From Candidatus Rokuibacteriota bacterium (GTDB lineage Bacteria > Methylomirabilota > Methylomirabilia > Rokubacteriales > CSP1-6): a DNA stretch of 18,154 bases. A model generated the notes under the pieces. The model was not told the origin of the DNA. It saw nothing but the letters and a program-made list of their open reading frames with translations, and did not search any database. Where the stretch lies: the NCBI GenBank assembly GCA_003220195.1, contig QHRT01000007.1:8131-26284 (forward strand). Direction: 5' to 3'. This document shows positions 15,415-18,154 of the stretch, one piece after another (positions within the stretch are counted from its first letter, which is position 1; every line of letters begins with the position of its first letter). Made by a program: the position numbers and the translations under genes.

Positions 15415-16424
15415 CGATCGGCGTCGTCATCGTGCGTGCGCTCGTCATCGTGCTGTCCGGGGCGGTCGGTGCGTCGCTCGGCCCGGCGCTCGAGGTGTCG
15501 CGGCTCACCGCCGGCCTCGCCGCCGCCGTGCTCGCGGCGTTCGTCGTGTTGCTCGAGCACATCGCCGCGCGCGTCCCGGTCGAGCGGTTGTTCTGGGGCG
15601 TCGCCGGGGGGTTCTTCGGCGTGATCGGCGGCCTGGCGATCGGCATGGCGCTGGCGTCGCTCGCTCCGAGCGCCGGCATGGCCGGCTTCGGCTTGCCGGC
15701 TTTGCTGGGCGCCTATCTCGGCGCGGCCGTCGCGGTGCGGCGCCATCACGATCTCGAAGCCGTCACGGCGGTCCTGTTCCCGCGGGCCAGACGGCGAGCG
15801 GCCCTCTACAAGATCCTCGACACGTCCGTGATCATCGACGGCCGCATCGCCGACGTCTGCGAAGCCGGGTTCGTCGACGGGACGCTGCTCGTGCCGCAGT
15901 TCGTCCTGCACGAGCTCCAGCAGATCGCGGACTCCGGCGATGCGCTCAAGCGGAACCGCGGCAAGCGGGGCTTCGAAGTCCTCCAGCGCCTGCGCGGCAT
16001 GCCACGGGTGGCGGTGGAGATCACCGACATCGATTTCCCGCCGATCCGTGACGTGGATCGCAAGCTGATCGAGCTGGCCAAGCAGGTCGGGGGCAAGGTC
16101 GTCACCAACGACTACAACCTGAACAAGCTCGCGGAGCTGAGCGGTGTCTCCGTGCTGAACGTCAACGAGCTCGCGAAGGGGCTCAAGCCGCAGATGCTCG
16201 CCGGCGAGATCGTCCGGGTCCACGTGCTGCGCGAGGGCAAGGAGGTCGGCCAGGGCGTCGCCTACCTGGACGATGGCACGATGGTGGTCGTCGACCAGGG
16301 GCGACGACACCTCGGGCACACCGTCGACGTGACCGTGACGAGCGTGCTGCAGACGGCCGCGGGACGGATGATCTTCTCCCGGCTTCGCGAGCCCGAGTCG
16401 TCGACCGGGGGACGAAGTGCCTGA
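15411..16424 (+). CDS. Membrane-anchored PIN/TRAM domain protein (YacL-like)
   Basis: This 337-residue protein has about four N-terminal membrane helices (about residues 1-25, 28-48, 55-82 and 88-106). A PIN ribonuclease-like domain starts at YKILDTSVIIDGRIADV. Conserved acidic residues include Asp137 and Asp143, the Asp of DRKLIELAK, and the Asp of VVTNDYNLNKLAELSGV. A C-terminal TRAM domain (MLAGEIVRVHVLREGKEVGQGVAYLDDGTMVVV) probably binds RNA. The layout is that of the B. subtilis YacL family, which is encoded next to radA and ispD there too. The biological role is not well established; an RNase or toxin-like nuclease at the membrane is the family expectation. ATG 15411 overlaps radA (ATGA). 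The 3' end overlaps ispD by 8 bases. Confidence 0.93.
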   Translation: MTIGVVIVRALVIVLSGAVGASLGPALEVSRLTAGLAAAVLAAFVVLLEHIAARVPVERLFWGVAGGFFGVIGGLAIGMALASLAPSAGMAGFGLPALLGAYLGAAVAVRRHHDLEAVTAVLFPRARRRAALYKILDTSVIIDGRIADVCEAGFVDGTLLVPQFVLHELQQIADSGDALKRNRGKRGFEVLQRLRGMPRVAVEITDIDFPPIRDVDRKLIELAKQVGGKVVTNDYNLNKLAELSGVSVLNVNELAKGLKPQMLAGEIVRVHVLREGKEVGQGVAYLDDGTMVVVDQGRRHLGHTVDVTVTSVLQTAAGRMIFSRLREPESSTGGRSA

Positions 16425-17106
16425 CGCGTCGGCCCGCATCGTGGCCCTGATTCCCGCGGGCGGGGCCGGGACTCGGCTCGGAAGCCGGACGCCGAAGCAG
16501 TTTCTCCGGATCGGTGGCGTGCCGATCATCGTCGCGACCGTGCGCCACTTCACGAATCACACCGGGATGGCGGCCGTGATCGTGGCGGCGCCGGCCGCGC
16601 TCGTCTCCCGGACGGAGCGCCTGCTGGGTCGTGGCGGGCGCCGCGGAGCGCTGACGGTCGTCGCGGGCGGCGCCGAGCGTCAGGAATCCGTGTGGCACGC
16701 CCTGTCGGCGGCGCCGCCCGATATCGACATCGCGGTGGTCCACGATGCCGTCCGACCGTTCATCTCGCGCGGCCTGATCGATGCGGTGATCGACGCCGCC
16801 GCCAGGACCGGCGCCGCGATCTGCGCCCTGCCGATCGCGGAGACCGTCAAGCGCGTCCGCGACGGCGTCGTCGAGACGACGATCGATCGATCGGGCCTCT
16901 GGGCGGTGCAGACGCCGCAAGCGTTCCGCGTCGATCTCTTGCGCGAGGCCCACGAAAAGGCGCGACGCGACGGTGTCCTCGGTACGGATGACGCCATGCT
17001 GGTCGAGCGACTCGGTCACCCGGTGACGGTGGTGCGGGGGAGCGAGAAGAACGTGAAGATCACGACCGCCGACGATCTGCGACGCGCCCGGGGCGCCGGG
17101 CGGTGA
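16417..17106 (+). CDS. ispD: 2-C-methyl-D-erythritol 4-phosphate cytidylyltransferase
   Basis: IspD transfers CMP from CTP to methylerythritol phosphate in the non-mevalonate isoprenoid pathway. The 229-residue protein starts at GTG 16417, with GGGGGA just upstream. The CTP-binding N-terminus reads IPAGGAGTRLGSRTPKQF with Arg20 and Lys27, matching the catalytic positions known in E. coli. VAGGAERQESVWHAL, VVHDAVRPFIS, ALPIAETVKRV, WAVQTPQAFR and GTDDAMLVERLG follow, and the end GSEKNVKITTADDL is typical. It overlaps the PIN/TRAM gene by 8 bases and ispF by 4 (GTGA 17103-17106). ispD and ispF are adjacent but unfused. Confidence 0.97.
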   Translation: MPDASARIVALIPAGGAGTRLGSRTPKQFLRIGGVPIIVATVRHFTNHTGMAAVIVAAPAALVSRTERLLGRGGRRGALTVVAGGAERQESVWHALSAAPPDIDIAVVHDAVRPFISRGLIDAVIDAAARTGAAICALPIAETVKRVRDGVVETTIDRSGLWAVQTPQAFRVDLLREAHEKARRDGVLGTDDAMLVERLGHPVTVVRGSEKNVKITTADDLRRARGAGR

Positions 17107-17588
17107 TCCGGGTAGGCTTCGGCTTCGACGTCCATCCCCTCGTCCCCGGACGCCCGCTGGTGCTCGGTGGTGTGGCGGTCCCTTCGGACGTGGGACTCGA
17201 CGGCCACTCGGATGCCGATGTGCTGGCCCACGCGATCGGCGAGGCGCTCCTCGGCGCCCTGGCGCTCGGGGATCTGGGCCGGCATTTTCCCGATACGGAC
17301 CCGCGATATCGGGGGATCTCGAGCTTGACGCTGCTCTCGCACGTGATGTCATTGATCGCGAGCCGGAGCGCCCATCTCGTCAACGTGGACGCCACCGTCG
17401 TCGCCCAGGCACCGCGGCTCACGGCTCGTCTGCCGGAGATGGCGAAGTGCCTGGCGGAGGCGCTCGGAATCGATGCGGACCGGGTGAGCGTCAAAGCGAA
17501 GAGTCCGGAACGTCTCGGGTTTCTCGGACGGACCGAGGGGATCGCCGCAATGGCGGTGGTCGGCGTAGAGGTCAGGGGAGGGTCATGA
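17103..17588 (+). CDS. ispF: 2-C-methyl-D-erythritol 2,4-cyclodiphosphate synthase
   Basis: IspF cyclises CDP-methylerythritol phosphate to MEcPP two steps after IspD. The intermediate kinase IspE is not in the window. The 161-residue length is normal. Zinc ligands Asp9, His11 (FDVHPL) and His43 (GHSDADVLAHAI) are present, one position later than in E. coli. LGDLGRHFPDTDPRYRGISS, VDATVVAQAPRL and the end region VKAKSPERLGFLGRTEGIAAMAVV are clear. The usual KATTTEGLGF segment is KAKSPERLGF here, a mild divergence next to the active site. The start GTG 17103 overlaps ispD and the stop overlaps cysS (ATGA 17585-17588). Confidence 0.97.
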   Translation: MIRVGFGFDVHPLVPGRPLVLGGVAVPSDVGLDGHSDADVLAHAIGEALLGALALGDLGRHFPDTDPRYRGISSLTLLSHVMSLIASRSAHLVNVDATVVAQAPRLTARLPEMAKCLAEALGIDADRVSVKAKSPERLGFLGRTEGIAAMAVVGVEVRGGS

Positions 17589-18154
17589 TCGAGGTCTACA
17601 ACATGCTCACGCGACGCGACGAACTGCTCGAGGCGCTTCGGCCCGGCGAGATCGGCATGTACTCCTGCGGTGTCACGCCCTACGACCTCTCGCACGTCGG
17701 TCACGCCCGGAGCGCGATCGTCTTCGACGTGATCCAGCGCTATCTCCGCCAGAGCGGCTATCGCGTGACCTTCGTGCGGAACTTCACGGACGTCGACGAC
17801 AAGATCATCCGACGCGCGGCCGACGAAAGCGTGTCGTCCGAGGAGATCGCCGACCGCTACATCGCGGAATTCGGCAAGGACATGGCGGCGATCGGCGTTC
17901 GGCCGGCGGACGTGGAGCCGCGCGCGACCCACCACATTCCCGAGATGGTCGCGCTCATCGAGCGATTGGTCGCGAAGGGGGTCGCGTACGCGATCGACGG
18001 CGACGTGTACTTCGAGGTCCGACGCTTCCCGGCGTACGGGCAACTGTCCGGGAAGAACCTGGACGAGCTGTTGTTGGGCGCCCGGGTCGAAGTCGACGAG
18101 CGCAAGAGAGACCCGCGCGACTTCGCGCTCTGGAAATCGTCGAAGCCCGGCGAG
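17585..18154 (+). CDS. cysS: Cysteinyl-tRNA synthetase, N-terminal part (runs off the right edge)
   Basis: CysRS charges tRNA-Cys with cysteine. The first 190 codons are present and in frame to the last base. ATG 17585 overlaps the ispF stop (ATGA). The class I catalytic fold begins IEVYNMLTRRDELLEALRPG. The zinc and substrate Cys28 lies in MYSCGVTPYDLSHVGHARS, where the HIGH motif appears as HVGH (37-40). FVRNFTDVDDKIIRRA, then VYFEVRRFPAYGQLSGKNL and RDPRDFALWKSSKPGE, match the family up to the region preceding the KMSKS half. The second zinc cluster and KMSKS motif lie beyond the window. Confidence 0.96.
   Translation, partial: MIEVYNMLTRRDELLEALRPGEIGMYSCGVTPYDLSHVGHARSAIVFDVIQRYLRQSGYRVTFVRNFTDVDDKIIRRAADESVSSEEIADRYIAEFGKDMAAIGVRPADVEPRATHHIPEMVALIERLVAKGVAYAIDGDVYFEVRRFPAYGQLSGKNLDELLLGARVEVDERKRDPRDFALWKSSKPGE

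Noticed and set aside
14061..16424. A 787-codon open frame including the PIN/TRAM gene
   Set aside because: The first 450 codons are an arginine-rich shadow of radA. The true gene starts at ATG 15411, where hydrophobic helices begin.

Overview
This window looks like chromosomal core sequence from a GC-rich bacterium (about two-thirds G+C or more by eye, with strong G/C preference at third codon positions). All genes read rightward and are packed with 4-base ATGA/GTGA stop-start overlaps. The gene order and protein flavour suggest a Rokubacteria/Methylomirabilota-like (NC10-related) or deltaproteobacteria-like lineage, probably from a metagenome. That placement is inference from synteny; there is no rRNA or tRNA in the window to test it.

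Layout. (1) 1-1294: the 3' end of mfd, then a SurA/PpiC-type peptidyl-prolyl isomerase lipoprotein. (2) 1266-3058: a promoter and leader region, rho and rpmE. (3) 3186-5127: prfA (RF1) and prmC, which makes the methyltransferase that modifies the RF1 GGQ loop. (4) 5124-10548: a histidine operon, hisG-hisD-hisB-hisH-hisA-hisF-hisIE, covering most steps from PRPP+ATP to histidine. hisC and the histidinol-phosphate phosphatase are not here. (5) 10555-11064: a small unrecognised lipoprotein. (6) 11085-14026: mlaE-mlaF-mlaD, a lipid-transport ABC permease, ATPase and MCE protein, with no mlaC. (7) 14023-18154: radA, a PIN/TRAM membrane protein, ispD, ispF and the 5' part of cysS, an arrangement reminiscent of the Firmicutes radA-yacL-ispD-ispF-cysS cluster. 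No gap between genes reaches 300 bases. The largest are 1295-1458 (rho leader) and 3059-3185 (rpmE-prfA, GC-rich hairpin).

The main discovery is a two-hairpin palindromic repeat present twice in the same orientation (9046-9138 and 11878-11970). It has a 40-base identical core, and in the variable arm paired bases change together between copies. Each copy sits at a gene boundary and is translated in the same frame, giving the shared peptide GAITGASARPSGP. One copy forms a C-terminal tail on HisA. The other lies just inside the start of MlaF, where exactly 120 nt separate an ATG from the family-like beginning of the protein. This resembles the behaviour of Rickettsia palindromic elements (in-frame, ORF-invading repeats), but in an unrelated type of genome.

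A second theme is a set of apparent small lesions at gene ends: the surA-like 3' end, the prfA/prmC junction, the hisG 5' end and the mlaD 3' end. The usual murA gene is also missing between prmC and hisG. Because essential genes are hit, assembly or consensus error is the first explanation to exclude. Read mapping would decide it.
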